Below, piece after piece: positions 8,861 to 17,652 of a DNA stretch of 64,000 nucleotides (positions are counted from its first letter, which is position 1; the number at the start of each line of letters is the position of its first letter). Under the pieces are notes generated by a model. The model was not told where the DNA came from and did not search any database. It worked only from the letters and a program-made list of their open reading frames with translations. Source of the DNA: Firmicutes bacterium M10-2 (GTDB taxonomy: Bacteria; Bacillota_I; Bacilli_A; Erysipelotrichales; Erysipelotrichaceae); NCBI GenBank assembly GCA_000403415.2, contig KE159692.1:531947-595946 (forward strand), given 5' to 3'. The translations under genes and the position numbers were made by a program.

Positions 8861-10265
8861 ATTCTGTACCATCCCAGCAATAAGTACATAATTCGCATTT
8901 ATCCAAGCCAATCGATTCGATCATATCATCTAACCGGTGATATCTTAAAGAAGTGAAATTCAGGCGTTTCCTGATTTCTTCGCACATATTCGCATATTCC
9001 TTGCTGTCAGGATCAGCGTACTTCTGCAATGTTTCTTTTGAAACATTTTCTCCTTCCAGTTCTTCGATAACCCTTCGTGTAATTAATTCTCTTTCCGAGT
9101 TCGAACGTGAAAAGTTTAAATATTTGCATCCGAACATGATTGGAGGGCAAGCCGGACGGACATGCACTTCTTTTGCTCCGCTCTCATACAAAAACTGGGT
9201 CGTTTCCCCAAGTTGAGTTCCACGTACAATCGAATCGTCAATTAAAAGAAGCTTTTTGTCTTTGATCAGGTCGGCAACCGGAATGAGCTTCATCTTTGCA
9301 ATCATGTTTCTTTGCACTTGATTGGTCGGCATGAAAGAACGAGGCCAAGTCGGTGTATATTTGATAAACGGACGGCTGAACGGAATCCCCTTTACATTGG
9401 AGTAACCGATCGCATGCGCGATTCCCGAATCCGGCACACCGGCTACGCTATCTACTTCCACATCGTCGCGAGCAGCTAGAATCTTTCCGCAACGATTTCG
9501 CATAACTTCGACATTCACCCCTTCATAGGTCGATGTCGGATAACCATAATATACCCATAAGAAAGAACAAACTTTCTTTTGCTCATATGGCTTTTGAAGA
9601 ACTTGCACCTCATTCGGTGTAATCAGATCGATTTCTCCTGCACCGAGATCTTTATAATGAGTATATCCTAAATTCAGAAATGCACTGCTCTCAAATGTCA
9701 CACAGTAGCCGTTTTCTTTTGCTGCAACAATGACCGGTGTGCGACCTTCTTTATCCCGCATTGCATAAATTCCGTCTTTGTTCAACACCAAAATGCTCAT
9801 GCTTCCGTCCACAAGATCCTGTACATACTTTAAACCTTCTACGATCGAATTTTTTTGATTGATCAATGCTGCGATCAATTCGGTCGGATTGATTCCCCCA
9901 ATGCTCATCTCCTGAAAATGCGTCATCCCTTTTTCAAAACAATGAGCCTTTAATCCATCCAAATTGTTGATGCGTCCAACGGTCGAGATCGCAAAGCTCC
10001 CAAGATGAGAATGCAGCAGTAAAGGCTGAGATTCATAATCTGAAATACAACCAATTCCCAAGTTGCCTTCAAACGAATCGAGATCTTTATCGAATTTCGT
10101 CCGGAACGGTGAATTTTCAATATTGTGGATTGCCCGAGTAAATCCTTTATCCCCAAGTACTGCCATTCCCGCTCTTCTCGTTCCTAAATGCGAGTGATAA
10201 TCAATCCCGAAAAACAGATCCAATACGCAACTTTCTTTTGAAGCAACACCAAAAAAACCACTCAT
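8859..10265 (-). CDS. Amidophosphoribosyltransferase-like protein without the N-terminal nucleophile cysteine
   Basis: 468 residues from ATG 10265 (GGAGG 9 bases upstream; a TTG two codons earlier overlaps less well). It starts MSGFFGVASKESC, followed by YHSHLGTRRAG: a class II glutamine amidotransferase fold in which the Cys1 of PurF (CGVFGI) is Ser. The phosphoribosyltransferase half has the PRPP motif LLLIDDSIVRGTQLGE. Cysteines in VCSFLW, FGCKYLNF and the terminal CELCTYC resemble the Fe-S ligands of Bacillus PurF. PurF makes phosphoribosylamine from PRPP and glutamine; with Ser1 the glutaminase activity is uncertain, so ammonia use or another role is possible. No other pur gene is nearby; it has its own terminator. 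Confidence 0.8.
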   Translation of the reverse strand: MSGFFGVASKESCVLDLFFGIDYHSHLGTRRAGMAVLGDKGFTRAIHNIENSPFRTKFDKDLDSFEGNLGIGCISDYESQPLLLHSHLGSFAISTVGRINNLDGLKAHCFEKGMTHFQEMSIGGINPTELIAALINQKNSIVEGLKYVQDLVDGSMSILVLNKDGIYAMRDKEGRTPVIVAAKENGYCVTFESSAFLNLGYTHYKDLGAGEIDLITPNEVQVLQKPYEQKKVCSFLWVYYGYPTSTYEGVNVEVMRNRCGKILAARDDVEVDSVAGVPDSGIAHAIGYSNVKGIPFSRPFIKYTPTWPRSFMPTNQVQRNMIAKMKLIPVADLIKDKKLLLIDDSIVRGTQLGETTQFLYESGAKEVHVRPACPPIMFGCKYLNFSRSNSERELITRRVIEELEGENVSKETLQKYADPDSKEYANMCEEIRKRLNFTSLRYHRLDDMIESIGLDKCELCTYCWDGTE

Positions 10266-10302
10266 GCACAATTTCCTCCCTTTTCTTTTTCCATTCTAGC
10301 AC

Positions 10303-10332
10303 GAAAAGCAAGATCCGAAAATCTTGCTTTAT
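10303..10332 (-). terminator. Terminator of ileS
   Basis: Minus strand AGCAAGAT-TTTCGG-ATCTTGCT plus T run, immediately after the ileS stop at 10336. Confidence 0.85.
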
Positions 10333-10335
10333 TTA

Positions 10336-13065
10336 TTATTCAACTTCTAAAATCTGCGCGCAGCGATCGCATAGACCGTCTTTATGATCGCTTTCCGTGT
10401 AATTCCAGCAACGCGGGCAAACATGTCCTTTTGCTCTTTCAACCTCTACTTCGCATACTTCATATGCTTGTAAAGGACCATTCACGAATTCGACACGCGA
10501 CACGATCAGCCACTGAGCAGGATCCGAAATCAAACGATCGAATAAATCCTTTGTTTCTTCATTGACATGCAGTTTAAGAGAAGCCTCCAGCGACTTTTTG
10601 ATCAAGCCATCTGCACGGGCAATTTCAAGAGCTTTCAATACATCTTTGCGAACCGCAAGCAATTTGTTCATTTCTTCGACAAGTTCATCTCCATTCACAT
10701 CAAGATCAACTTTGACAAATTCACTCAAATGGATCGATTCTTTGTCAAAATGCATAAAATCATTGATTTCTTCTGCTGTATGACAAAGGATCGGAGCCCA
10801 TAAACGAATCAGTACATCCAGACATAAATAAAGAACCGTTTGTACTTGACGACGAGCAGGATCATCTTCGCGTAAAATGTATAAAATATCTTTTGTATAA
10901 TCCAAATAGTAAGCCGATAATTCATTCGTCATGAAATTTGTCAACATGCTTACAACATCCGCAAATCGATATTCATCGTAAGCTTTGATACATTCGTCAA
11001 CGATTTTATTAAGCTTCACTAACACATATTGATTCAATAAAGACAATTCATTCGTCGGAAGAAGATCCTCTTTCGTAAATGTATTGTTATCTAAGTTTGC
11101 CATTAAGAAACGGAATGTATTACGTACTTTTCGATAGTTTTCTGCCACTTGTTTCAAAATGTTTTGCCCCATGGAGCAATCCGCTTGATAATCGACACTT
11201 GTGGCCCACAAACGAAGGATATCTGCCCCGAATTTTTTCGTGATTTCACTTGGTGCCACCGAATTCCATTGTGATTTGGACATTTTCACGCCCTTTTCAT
11301 CCATCACAAAGCCATGCGAAAGCACTTGTTTATAAGGAGTCTGTCCATAAACGGCCGTCCCGACAATGAGCGAAGAGTTAAACCATCCTCGATACTGGTC
11401 GGAACCTTCAAAATAAAGATCTGCAGGATAGCCAAGACCACGCGCAATCATCGCTCCGGTATGCGAAGAACCGGAATCGAACCATACATCCATCGTGTCC
11501 GTTTCTTTTTTGAATTCCCCGTTTGGAGAATGCTCATTCGTATATCCTTCAGGAAGCAGATCTTTCGCATCCTTTTCAAACCAGATATTCGATCCGTACT
11601 GTGCAAACAATTCAGCAACATGATTGAATACTTGCTGATCCATGATCGGCGTATCGTCTTCACCGTAAAAAATCGGAATCGGAACTCCCCAAGCACGCTG
11701 GCGGGAAATACACCAATCCCCACGATCAGCAATCATATTATGCATACGGCCTTCTCCCCAAGCCGGAACCCAAGAGATCGAGTGAATCTGTTCCAACAAT
11801 ACGTCGCGGATCTTATCGATCGAAGCAAACCATTGTGTCGTGGCACGGAAAATGATCGGTTTTTTTGTACGCCAGTCATGAGGATAAGAGTGAGTAATGA
11901 ACGTTAAGTTCAGCAGCGCACCAAGATCATCTAACTTTTTGGTTACGACCTTGTTGGCATCTTCTACATAAAGCCCCTCAAGATCTTCTCCTGTGCTTTC
12001 CATCAATTTTCCTTGTTCATCGACATTGACATCCATTTCCAAACCATAACGCATGCCTGTATTGAAATCATCTACACCAAATGCCGGCGCTGTGTGGACA
12101 CACCCTGTTCCGGCATCTGCCGTAACGTAATCTGCCAATACGACCAAGCTTTCCTTTTCGGGATATAAAGGATGGACGGTTGTGATGTGCTCCAATTCTT
12201 TTCCTTTGAATGTCTTTACAACTTCGTATCGTTCAACATCAAATTTCGGCATCAGATCTTCGACCAATTCATTTAAAACGATCAGTTTTCCATGATCTGT
12301 ATCCACTAGCGCATATTCCATATTCGGATGAAGCGCAATCGCTTTGTTTCCCGGAATGGTCCATGGCGTTGTCGTCCAAATTACGAAATTGACATCATTA
12401 TCCAAAATTCCTTTTCCGTCTTTTACTTTGAATTTTACGAAAATTGTCGGAGATTTGATATCTTTGTATTCGACTTCCGCTTCAGCAAGAGCCGACTCGC
12501 TCGAAGGAGACCAATAAACCGGTTTTAATCCTTTATAGATCAATCCCTCCATAGCCATTTTTCCGAAGATCTTGATTTGTTCTGCTTCAAAATCCTTTGT
12601 CAGCGTGATGTATGGATGTTCGTAATCGCCGATGCTCCCTAAAGCTAAAAAACCGGCCTTTTGTTTTTCGACTTGTTCCATTGCATAGTCGTAGCATACT
12701 TTGCGGAACTCGGCAATTCCCATCTTCTTTCGATCGAATCCGAGTTTGGTCACTGCCGTTTCGATTGGCAAGCCGTGCGTATCCCAGCCGGGAATATACG
12801 GTACTTTATAACCTTCCATATATTTCGACTTATTAATGACATCCTTCAGGATTTTATTGAGCGCATGTCCCAAATGGATATCTCCATTGGCATACGGAGG
12901 TCCGTCATGCAGTACGAAAGGCTTGGCATTCTCATGACGCGCAAGCATCTTATCGTACAGCTGTTCCTCTTTCCAGCGCTGTTGATATTTCGGTTCCTTT
13001 TTCGTTAGATTTCCACGCATTTCAAAGCCTGTTTTCGGCATATGCAATGTGTCTTTGTAATCCAT
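10336..13065 (-). CDS. ileS: Isoleucyl-tRNA synthetase
   Basis: 909 residues from ATG 13065, set by TTAGGAGGG upstream; the longer open frame to 13164 runs through the T-box terminator and is not coding. Class I features in order: LHDGPPYANGDIHLGHALNK (HIGH variant, about residue 57), the CP1 editing domain (TTTPWTIPGN, AFGVDDFNTG), KMSKSQWN (KMSKS, about 590), an anticodon-binding helical domain and a C-terminal zinc finger CPRCWNY...CDRCAQ. It charges tRNA-Ile with isoleucine and edits valine. Expression should be governed by the upstream T-box. Confidence 0.97.
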   Translation of the reverse strand: MDYKDTLHMPKTGFEMRGNLTKKEPKYQQRWKEEQLYDKMLARHENAKPFVLHDGPPYANGDIHLGHALNKILKDVINKSKYMEGYKVPYIPGWDTHGLPIETAVTKLGFDRKKMGIAEFRKVCYDYAMEQVEKQKAGFLALGSIGDYEHPYITLTKDFEAEQIKIFGKMAMEGLIYKGLKPVYWSPSSESALAEAEVEYKDIKSPTIFVKFKVKDGKGILDNDVNFVIWTTTPWTIPGNKAIALHPNMEYALVDTDHGKLIVLNELVEDLMPKFDVERYEVVKTFKGKELEHITTVHPLYPEKESLVVLADYVTADAGTGCVHTAPAFGVDDFNTGMRYGLEMDVNVDEQGKLMESTGEDLEGLYVEDANKVVTKKLDDLGALLNLTFITHSYPHDWRTKKPIIFRATTQWFASIDKIRDVLLEQIHSISWVPAWGEGRMHNMIADRGDWCISRQRAWGVPIPIFYGEDDTPIMDQQVFNHVAELFAQYGSNIWFEKDAKDLLPEGYTNEHSPNGEFKKETDTMDVWFDSGSSHTGAMIARGLGYPADLYFEGSDQYRGWFNSSLIVGTAVYGQTPYKQVLSHGFVMDEKGVKMSKSQWNSVAPSEITKKFGADILRLWATSVDYQADCSMGQNILKQVAENYRKVRNTFRFLMANLDNNTFTKEDLLPTNELSLLNQYVLVKLNKIVDECIKAYDEYRFADVVSMLTNFMTNELSAYYLDYTKDILYILREDDPARRQVQTVLYLCLDVLIRLWAPILCHTAEEINDFMHFDKESIHLSEFVKVDLDVNGDELVEEMNKLLAVRKDVLKALEIARADGLIKKSLEASLKLHVNEETKDLFDRLISDPAQWLIVSRVEFVNGPLQAYEVCEVEVERAKGHVCPRCWNYTESDHKDGLCDRCAQILEVE

Positions 13066-13090
13066 GTCTTTCCCTCCTAATTCAAAAAAT

Positions 13091-13320
13091 AAAAAAAAGA
13101 CGTCCTCATCCAAGGACGCCAAAAACGCGGTACCACCAAGGTTCCCGAGCAAAAGCTCGGACACTTACAGGATAACGGACTGGCCGGAACAACTTACTGC
13201 TTTTTTCAGAAGTTCAGCTTGAAAGGGATACCCTCCACAAGTTCCATCGCACTCTTTCACCAAATCAAGTGCTCTCTGCTCATGGTCCGCTATGGAAGAC
13301 GCGTCTTTCTTTATCGCTTA
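13091..13320 (-). promoter_or_regulatory. T-box leader, isoleucine-specific (ileS)
   Basis: The leader carries the T-box motif AAGGTGGTACCGCG (about 13126-13139), an AGAGAG-type stem I element near 13275, and an ATC triplet in GGGTATCCC at the expected specifier position, matching isoleucine. The terminator hairpin GCGTCCTTGG-ATG-AGGACGT with T8 lies at 13091-13120. Uncharged tRNA-Ile should stabilise the antiterminator. The 5' end of the leader lies only a few bases after the ylmH stop, so its promoter must be inside ylmH or upstream. Confidence 0.93.
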
Positions 13321-13322
13321 TA

Positions 13323-14063
13323 TTAAATGTACTTTTCAAAACGCAGCACAAGCCGGTCTTTTCGTGTCTTATTGACTTCTTCGATCAGATGAAATCGGCC
13401 TACTTTACGAATTGAAACAAAATCATTATTGCACAATTGAATATTTTCATCAAGCACAACATCATTGACTTTAACCATTCCTTGTTTCAGCAGCATTTTT
13501 GCCTTTGCTCTTGAACAATGCGCTAACGCCGCCACGATCGCATCCAGACGCAGCGCTGTGACATTGATCGTGAATTGTTCTCTTTCAACGCGCAAAGTTT
13601 CTTCTACCCTATCCACTTCATAAAACTGCACAGGGTGTCGACCGATCATGGATACATTGGCACAAATATAATCGCTCATGGCCGGCACGCAAAAAATATA
13701 CAACCGATCTTCCTGAACGATCAGATCCCCGATTTGATCCCGCTCAATACCGGCATGCATCAAGACACCCAACAAATCTTTATGACTTAATTTTTTCCCG
13801 AATCGATTGTCGTAATCGGCACGCAGCACACAAACATATCCGTCCGGTTCTTGCTCGTATTGCGATAAAACCGCAATTTTCCGTTCCGCATTGTCATACC
13901 CTCCGTCAAATATCAGAAACAATCGATTTCCTACCATTTTTTTGACAATTTCCTGTTGCGCAAGAGTCAAAAAACACGTAAAAACCTGCTGATGTCGTTT
14001 TTCGCATCGTCCTATACAATCATTTATTTGTGCAATAAACCATTCGTGTCCTTGTCGAATCAT
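13323..14063 (-). CDS. ylmH: YlmH, S4-domain RNA-binding protein
   Basis: 246 residues from ATG 14063 (GGAGG 6 bases upstream). The C-terminal S4 domain is clear: LDAIVAALAHCSRAKAKMLL followed by KQGMVKVNDVVLDENIQLC and DFVSIRKVGRFHLIEE. The N-terminal part resembles the YlmH family (DNRFGKKLSHKDLLGVLMHA, IERDQIGDLIV). YlmH lies in the division cluster of Gram-positives and in Bacillus has a part in rescuing stalled 50S-peptidyl-tRNA complexes. Here it follows sepF after a terminator; divIVA, normally next, is replaced by the ileS T-box. Confidence 0.9.
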   Translation of the reverse strand: MIRQGHEWFIAQINDCIGRCEKRHQQVFTCFLTLAQQEIVKKMVGNRLFLIFDGGYDNAERKIAVLSQYEQEPDGYVCVLRADYDNRFGKKLSHKDLLGVLMHAGIERDQIGDLIVQEDRLYIFCVPAMSDYICANVSMIGRHPVQFYEVDRVEETLRVEREQFTINVTALRLDAIVAALAHCSRAKAKMLLKQGMVKVNDVVLDENIQLCNNDFVSIRKVGRFHLIEEVNKTRKDRLVLRFEKYI

Positions 14064-14079
14064 ACACACCTCCAAGCAA

Positions 14080-14108
14080 AAAAGCCGTCCGTCACGGACC
14101 GGCTTTGG
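14080..14108 (-). terminator. Terminator between sepF and ylmH
   Basis: Minus strand AAGCCGGTCCGTGACGGACGGCTT with T6; a strong GC-rich stem ending just before the ylmH ribosome site. Confidence 0.85.
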
Positions 14109-14127
14109 TCTTTCTGCTTATGATCCT

Positions 14128-14571
14128 TTACGCTTCATCGATTTCATCCGGATCGCCCAAAGAAATGGATCCTGAAACCCCGATTTGCTGTGGCGAGCAT
14201 AAAATAACATTTTGGCCGATTTTCTGAATCTTTCCATCAAGAGCAAATACGACACCTGTTAAAAAATCAATCGTTCTTTGTGCGTATTCACGGTCCAACT
14301 TGTGCAAATTCACAACAACCGCACGTCCTTCTTTCAAGCGCAATCCGACTTCTTCTGCTTCCCCAAAACTTCTTGGTTCAAACAACACCATTTTCGTATT
14401 CGGATTCAATGTTGATGAAGCCGCCTGACGAGTTTTCGGTCTTTCGTATTGGCTTTGAGGTTCTACTTCAACTTCTTTTTTGTGCACTGGTTGAGTTTCA
14501 TATACAGAGTTGTCATCATCACTTTCATCGATCGGAGCGACGAATTCTTTAACTTTATCGATAAATCCCAT
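14128..14571 (-). CDS. sepF: Cell division protein SepF
   Basis: 147 residues from ATG 14571 (AAGGAGG 9 bases upstream; the open frame upstream is the leader). Amphipathic N-terminus MGFIDKVKEFVAP for membrane binding, a variable linker (about 20-60) and the conserved core MVLFEPRSFGEAEEVGLRLK, AVVVNLHKLDREYAQRTIDFLTG, VFALDGKIQKIGQNVILCSP. SepF tethers FtsZ to the membrane and organises the Z-ring. Length is typical. A leader of about 130 bp with a TATAAT at about 14597-14602 lies upstream. Confidence 0.95.
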   Translation of the reverse strand: MGFIDKVKEFVAPIDESDDDNSVYETQPVHKKEVEVEPQSQYERPKTRQAASSTLNPNTKMVLFEPRSFGEAEEVGLRLKEGRAVVVNLHKLDREYAQRTIDFLTGVVFALDGKIQKIGQNVILCSPQQIGVSGSISLGDPDEIDEA

Positions 14572-14757
14572 GTGATAAACCTCCTTATCGTACATAATAA
14601 TTATAACACGTTCCTCGCCAGGCAAGGACCGATGATCCATTTCAACGAACCATTTTTATTGATTATGTAATCTACTTCACTGGAAATCGCAATCTTCGCA
14701 TTGCTTCTATGACTATACCACACAACTTAAAAATTAAAAACATTAAATCACAAAAAA

Positions 14758-14788
14758 TTAAAAAAAGCCTATTTTTTAGGCTTTTGTA
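14758..14788 (-). terminator. Terminator of hpf
   Basis: Minus strand AAAAGCCTA-AAAAA-TAGGCTTTTTTT immediately after the hpf stop. Confidence 0.85.
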
Positions 14789-14794
14789 TATGTA

Positions 14795-15328
14795 TTATTC
14801 GGTTTCGATGAGTCCATATCCTTTATCGTGACGACGATAAACAACCGCAATCTTATTTGTTTCATCATCCGTATAAATGAAGAAATCATGTCCGAGCAAT
14901 TCCATCTTCGTAATCGCTTCGTCCAAGGACATCAATTCAGGAACAAGCGACTTTGTACGAACGATCTCGTCCTCACCCACTTCTTCTTCATCGAACAGTT
15001 CAAGATCGATGAATGCTTCCGAAAGCGGATGACTGCTTTTTTTCGTAATCCGTGTCTTCTGACGTCGAATTTGATCTTCCAATTTGTCAATCGAACGATC
15101 AATCGCCCGATAAAGATCATCATCACTTACTTCCGATCGTAAAATTGCGAACCGTGTAGGAATGGTAATTTCAATTTTTTGTTTTGTAGGATAAGTTCGG
15201 ATCAAAACATTGGCTGTATCTTCGTCATCGATGATGAAGTACTTGTTAAGGACATTCAACTTCTTTTTGATCTTATCGGCAATCGCCTCCGTCACTGTAA
15301 TGTTTTTTCCAACAATATTGATTTTCAT
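14795..15328 (-). CDS. hpf: Ribosome hibernation promoting factor, long form
   Basis: 177 residues from ATG 15328 (AGGAGG 8 bases upstream). N-terminal S30AE domain (MKINIVGKNITVTEAIADKI, residues 1-95), linker, and the C-terminal dimerisation domain with IVRTKSLVPELMSLDEAITK and LGHDFFIYTDDETNKIAVVY. Long HPF joins two 70S ribosomes into inactive 100S dimers in stationary phase. Divergent from the DAHP synthase leader; single gene with its own terminator. Confidence 0.96.
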   Translation of the reverse strand: MKINIVGKNITVTEAIADKIKKKLNVLNKYFIIDDEDTANVLIRTYPTKQKIEITIPTRFAILRSEVSDDDLYRAIDRSIDKLEDQIRRQKTRITKKSSHPLSEAFIDLELFDEEEVGEDEIVRTKSLVPELMSLDEAITKMELLGHDFFIYTDDETNKIAVVYRRHDKGYGLIETE

Positions 15329-15506
15329 ATCCAATACCTCCTAGATCAAATCAGATCTTGTTCGATCTTTTATGGCTTTATTTTATCACAAAATGTACGT
15401 TACGTTAAAACTTAAAGCGCTTTCATTTAAAAAAGACAAAATTACATCCATTTTTGACCGGTTTCTTGACTTGCAAAAAAAATCGTGAATGAAAATGAAA
15501 AATATC

Positions 15507-15535
15507 TTGAAAATTTTTGAAAACTTCGCTACACT
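15507..15535 (+). promoter_or_regulatory. Promoter of the DAHP synthase leader
   Basis: TTGAAA (15507-15512), 17-bp spacer, TACACT (15530-15535). The predicted start of transcription, about 7 bases on, falls on or next to the ATG at 15542, so the first ORF would be leaderless. Confidence 0.65.
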
Positions 15536-15541
15536 TGGTTT

Positions 15542-15577
15542 ATGAATCTAACCTATGTCTTTCGATTTAACAACTGA
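15542..15577 (+). CDS. Candidate leader peptide MNLTYVFRFNN
   Basis: An 11-residue ORF with Tyr at position 5 and Phe at 7 and 9, placed between the promoter and a terminator that precedes DAHP synthase, the first enzyme of Phe/Tyr/Trp synthesis. No ribosome-binding site is seen, consistent with a leaderless start at the predicted +1. Translation speed at the aromatic codons could select between the following hairpins, as in classic pheA-type attenuation. Translation is not proven; the composition and position are the evidence. Confidence 0.5.
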   Translation: MNLTYVFRFNN

Positions 15578-15657
15578 ACATTACCAATCTTCAAACGATT
15601 CCGTTTGAATTTTTGTGTAATGTAGAAAAAGCATTTCTAACATGGAATGCTTTTTTC
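15578..15657 (+). promoter_or_regulatory. Tandem hairpins and terminator: candidate attenuator before DAHP synthase
   Basis: Immediately after the leader stop, ACATTAC (15578-15584) pairs with GTAATGT (15617-15623) and encloses TTCAAACG/CGTTTGAA (15590-15597/15602-15609). Next is AAAAAGCATT (15626-15635) pairing with AATGCTTTTT (15646-15655) and ending in a T run, an intrinsic terminator 33 bp upstream of the DAHP synthase start. Because hpf is divergent, this terminator cannot belong to an upstream gene and must act on the DAHP synthase transcript. Confidence 0.65.
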
Positions 15658-15688
15658 TTTTGAGATTCATATCAAGGAGGAAGAAACT

Positions 15689-16702
15689 ATGATTATTACA
15701 TTAAAAAAAGATGCGCCTCAAATCGAAGTCGATAAACTCATTAAACGCTTTGAAAGCATGGATCTGTCCGTTACATTGATTCAGGGAGCCAACTATAACG
15801 TTTTCGGACTTGTCGGAGATACAAGCAAGGTCGATGAAAAAAACATTCAGGCAAATCCGATCGTGACCAATGTCCAGCGTGTGGCCCAGCCTTATAAGCT
15901 CGCCAACCGTATGTTTCACCCCGAAGATACAATTGTCGATGTCAACGGAATCAAGATCGGCGGAAAGAAAATCGTCCTGATTGGCGGACCATGCTCTGTT
16001 GAAGGAAAAGATCAAATTGTACGAATCGCCAAAGAAGTAAAAGACGCCGGAGCCGATATGCTTCGCGGAGGTGCTTATAAGCCGAGAACTTCCCCTTACG
16101 CATTCCAAGGACTCGGGAGCGAAGGAATCAAACATCTCGTAAAAGCAAGAGAAGAAACCGGATTGCCAATCGTATCCGAGCTCATGTCAATCGATAAACT
16201 GGATGAATTCGTCGAAAATGTCGATATTATCCAAATCGGTGCCCGAAATATGCAGAATTTCGATCTTTTAAAAGCAGTAGGACGAACCAATAAACCCGTC
16301 TTATTGAAACGAGGACTTTGCAATACGATCGAAGAATGGATCATGGCTGCCGAATACATTATGTCAGAAGGCAACCTCAACGTCATATTCTGCGAACGTG
16401 GTATCCGTACATTCGAAACGTATACGAGAAACACACTCGATCTTGCAGTGATCCCAATCATCAAAGAACGCACACATCTGCCGATCATTATCGATCCTTC
16501 TCACGCAGCCGGCGACTATAAACTGATTGAATCCTTATCGCTTGCCGCCATTGCCGCAGGAGCGGACGGATTGATCATCGAAGTTCATGATGATCCGGAA
16601 AACGCATGGTCGGATGGATCTCAAAGCTTGAAGCCGGCCCGTTTCAAAGATCTGATTGCGAAAGGAAAATCAATCGCTCATGTGATCGGGCGCTCTCTAT
16701 GA
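15689..16702 (+). CDS. aroF: 3-deoxy-7-phosphoheptulonate (DAHP) synthase, type I beta with N-terminal regulatory domain
   Basis: 337 residues from ATG 15689 (AAGGAGG). Residues 1-70 (MIITLKKDAPQIEVDKLI, SVTLIQGANYNVFGLVGD) match the small ferredoxin-like/ACT-like domain of Thermotoga-type enzymes that senses Phe/Tyr. The barrel follows with IGGPCSVEGKDQI, GGAYKPRTSPYAFQGLG, KRGLCNTIEEW, CERGIRTFE and IIDPSHAAGDYKL, the PEP/E4P and metal sites. It condenses PEP and erythrose-4-phosphate as the first shikimate step. Overlaps the radical SAM gene by 4 bases (ATGA). Likely controlled by the upstream attenuator as well as allosterically. Confidence 0.95.
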   Translation: MIITLKKDAPQIEVDKLIKRFESMDLSVTLIQGANYNVFGLVGDTSKVDEKNIQANPIVTNVQRVAQPYKLANRMFHPEDTIVDVNGIKIGGKKIVLIGGPCSVEGKDQIVRIAKEVKDAGADMLRGGAYKPRTSPYAFQGLGSEGIKHLVKAREETGLPIVSELMSIDKLDEFVENVDIIQIGARNMQNFDLLKAVGRTNKPVLLKRGLCNTIEEWIMAAEYIMSEGNLNVIFCERGIRTFETYTRNTLDLAVIPIIKERTHLPIIIDPSHAAGDYKLIESLSLAAIAAGADGLIIEVHDDPENAWSDGSQSLKPARFKDLIAKGKSIAHVIGRSL

Positions 16703-17652
16703 ACCAGATCAAGAACAATCCCTTTCCTTATTCGCACACAAATAAGCGTTACTATACCATAGATCATTATTTCCAAAACAAGTACGGACAAAAAGTCGCG
16801 AAAGTTCCGTTGAATGCAGGCTTTACTTGCCCCAATCGTGATGGCAGCAAAGGAGTGGGCGGCTGCTCCTTTTGTTCCTCATACGGTTCGGGAGACAGTA
16901 TTCTTTCCTTTCACGATACATTAAAGTTTCAGTACGAAACAGGATTGGAACGTATGCGTCAAAAATGGCCCGGATGTCTTGGATTCGCGTATTTCCAATC
17001 TTATACCAACACATATGCTCCTTTCCCGGTCCTAAAATCGATCTATGATCCGTTTTTCGAAGACGATTCTGTATCCGGCGTATGCATTGCCACACGAGCG
17101 GATTGCTTAAGCGAGGAGATTGTTGCGTATTTGGATCAGCAAGCACAAAAAAAAGAAGTATGGATAGAGCTCGGGCTGCAAAGCGTTCATGAAAAAACAA
17201 TAGCCTCTTTAAATCGTCAGCATTCCACACAAATCGTATTCGATTGGATAAAGCGTTTAAAAAACACTTCAATTAAGACTTGTGTGCATTTGATCAATTC
17301 ATTGCCTTATGAAAATGAGGAAATGATGCTTGAAAGCGTGCGTCAGGTAGCAAAAGCCCATCCAAATGCAATTAAGATTCACATGCTTCATATTGTGAAA
17401 AACTCTGCATTAGCCACGCAGTATCTTATCCATCCGTTTGCCTTATTGAATAAAGAGGAATACGTTGATCTTGTTGTTCGACAATTGGAGCTCCTTCCGC
17501 AAGATATGATCATTGAACGACTGACCGGAGATGCCATCAAAGAAGAACTGATCGCCCCTTCCTGGACATTAAAAAAGACCATCGTTCTCAATGATATTGA
17601 TAAACGAATGGTCGAGCTCCAAACATTTCAAGGGCGCCTTTACGCGCAATAA
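16699..17652 (+). CDS. Radical SAM protein, TIGR01212/YtqA family
   Basis: 317 residues from ATG 16699, which overlaps the aroF stop as ATGA. The 4Fe-4S motif is the unusual long spacing form seen in this family: CPNRDGSKGVGGCSFCSS (about residues 38-55), then YFQSYTNTYAP, CIATRADCLSEE, WIELGLQSVHEKT and HLINSLPYENEEMM. The family is related to Elp3-like/coproporphyrinogen radical SAM enzymes; the substrate is unknown. Its 3' end overlaps the convergent hydrolase gene by 13 bp. Confidence 0.9.
   Translation: MNQIKNNPFPYSHTNKRYYTIDHYFQNKYGQKVAKVPLNAGFTCPNRDGSKGVGGCSFCSSYGSGDSILSFHDTLKFQYETGLERMRQKWPGCLGFAYFQSYTNTYAPFPVLKSIYDPFFEDDSVSGVCIATRADCLSEEIVAYLDQQAQKKEVWIELGLQSVHEKTIASLNRQHSTQIVFDWIKRLKNTSIKTCVHLINSLPYENEEMMLESVRQVAKAHPNAIKIHMLHIVKNSALATQYLIHPFALLNKEEYVDLVVRQLELLPQDMIIERLTGDAIKEELIAPSWTLKKTIVLNDIDKRMVELQTFQGRLYAQ

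Noticed and set aside
13066-13164. N-terminal extension of IleS by 33 residues
   Set aside because: It would translate through the T-box terminator; ATG 13065 has an ideal ribosome site and matches the family start.
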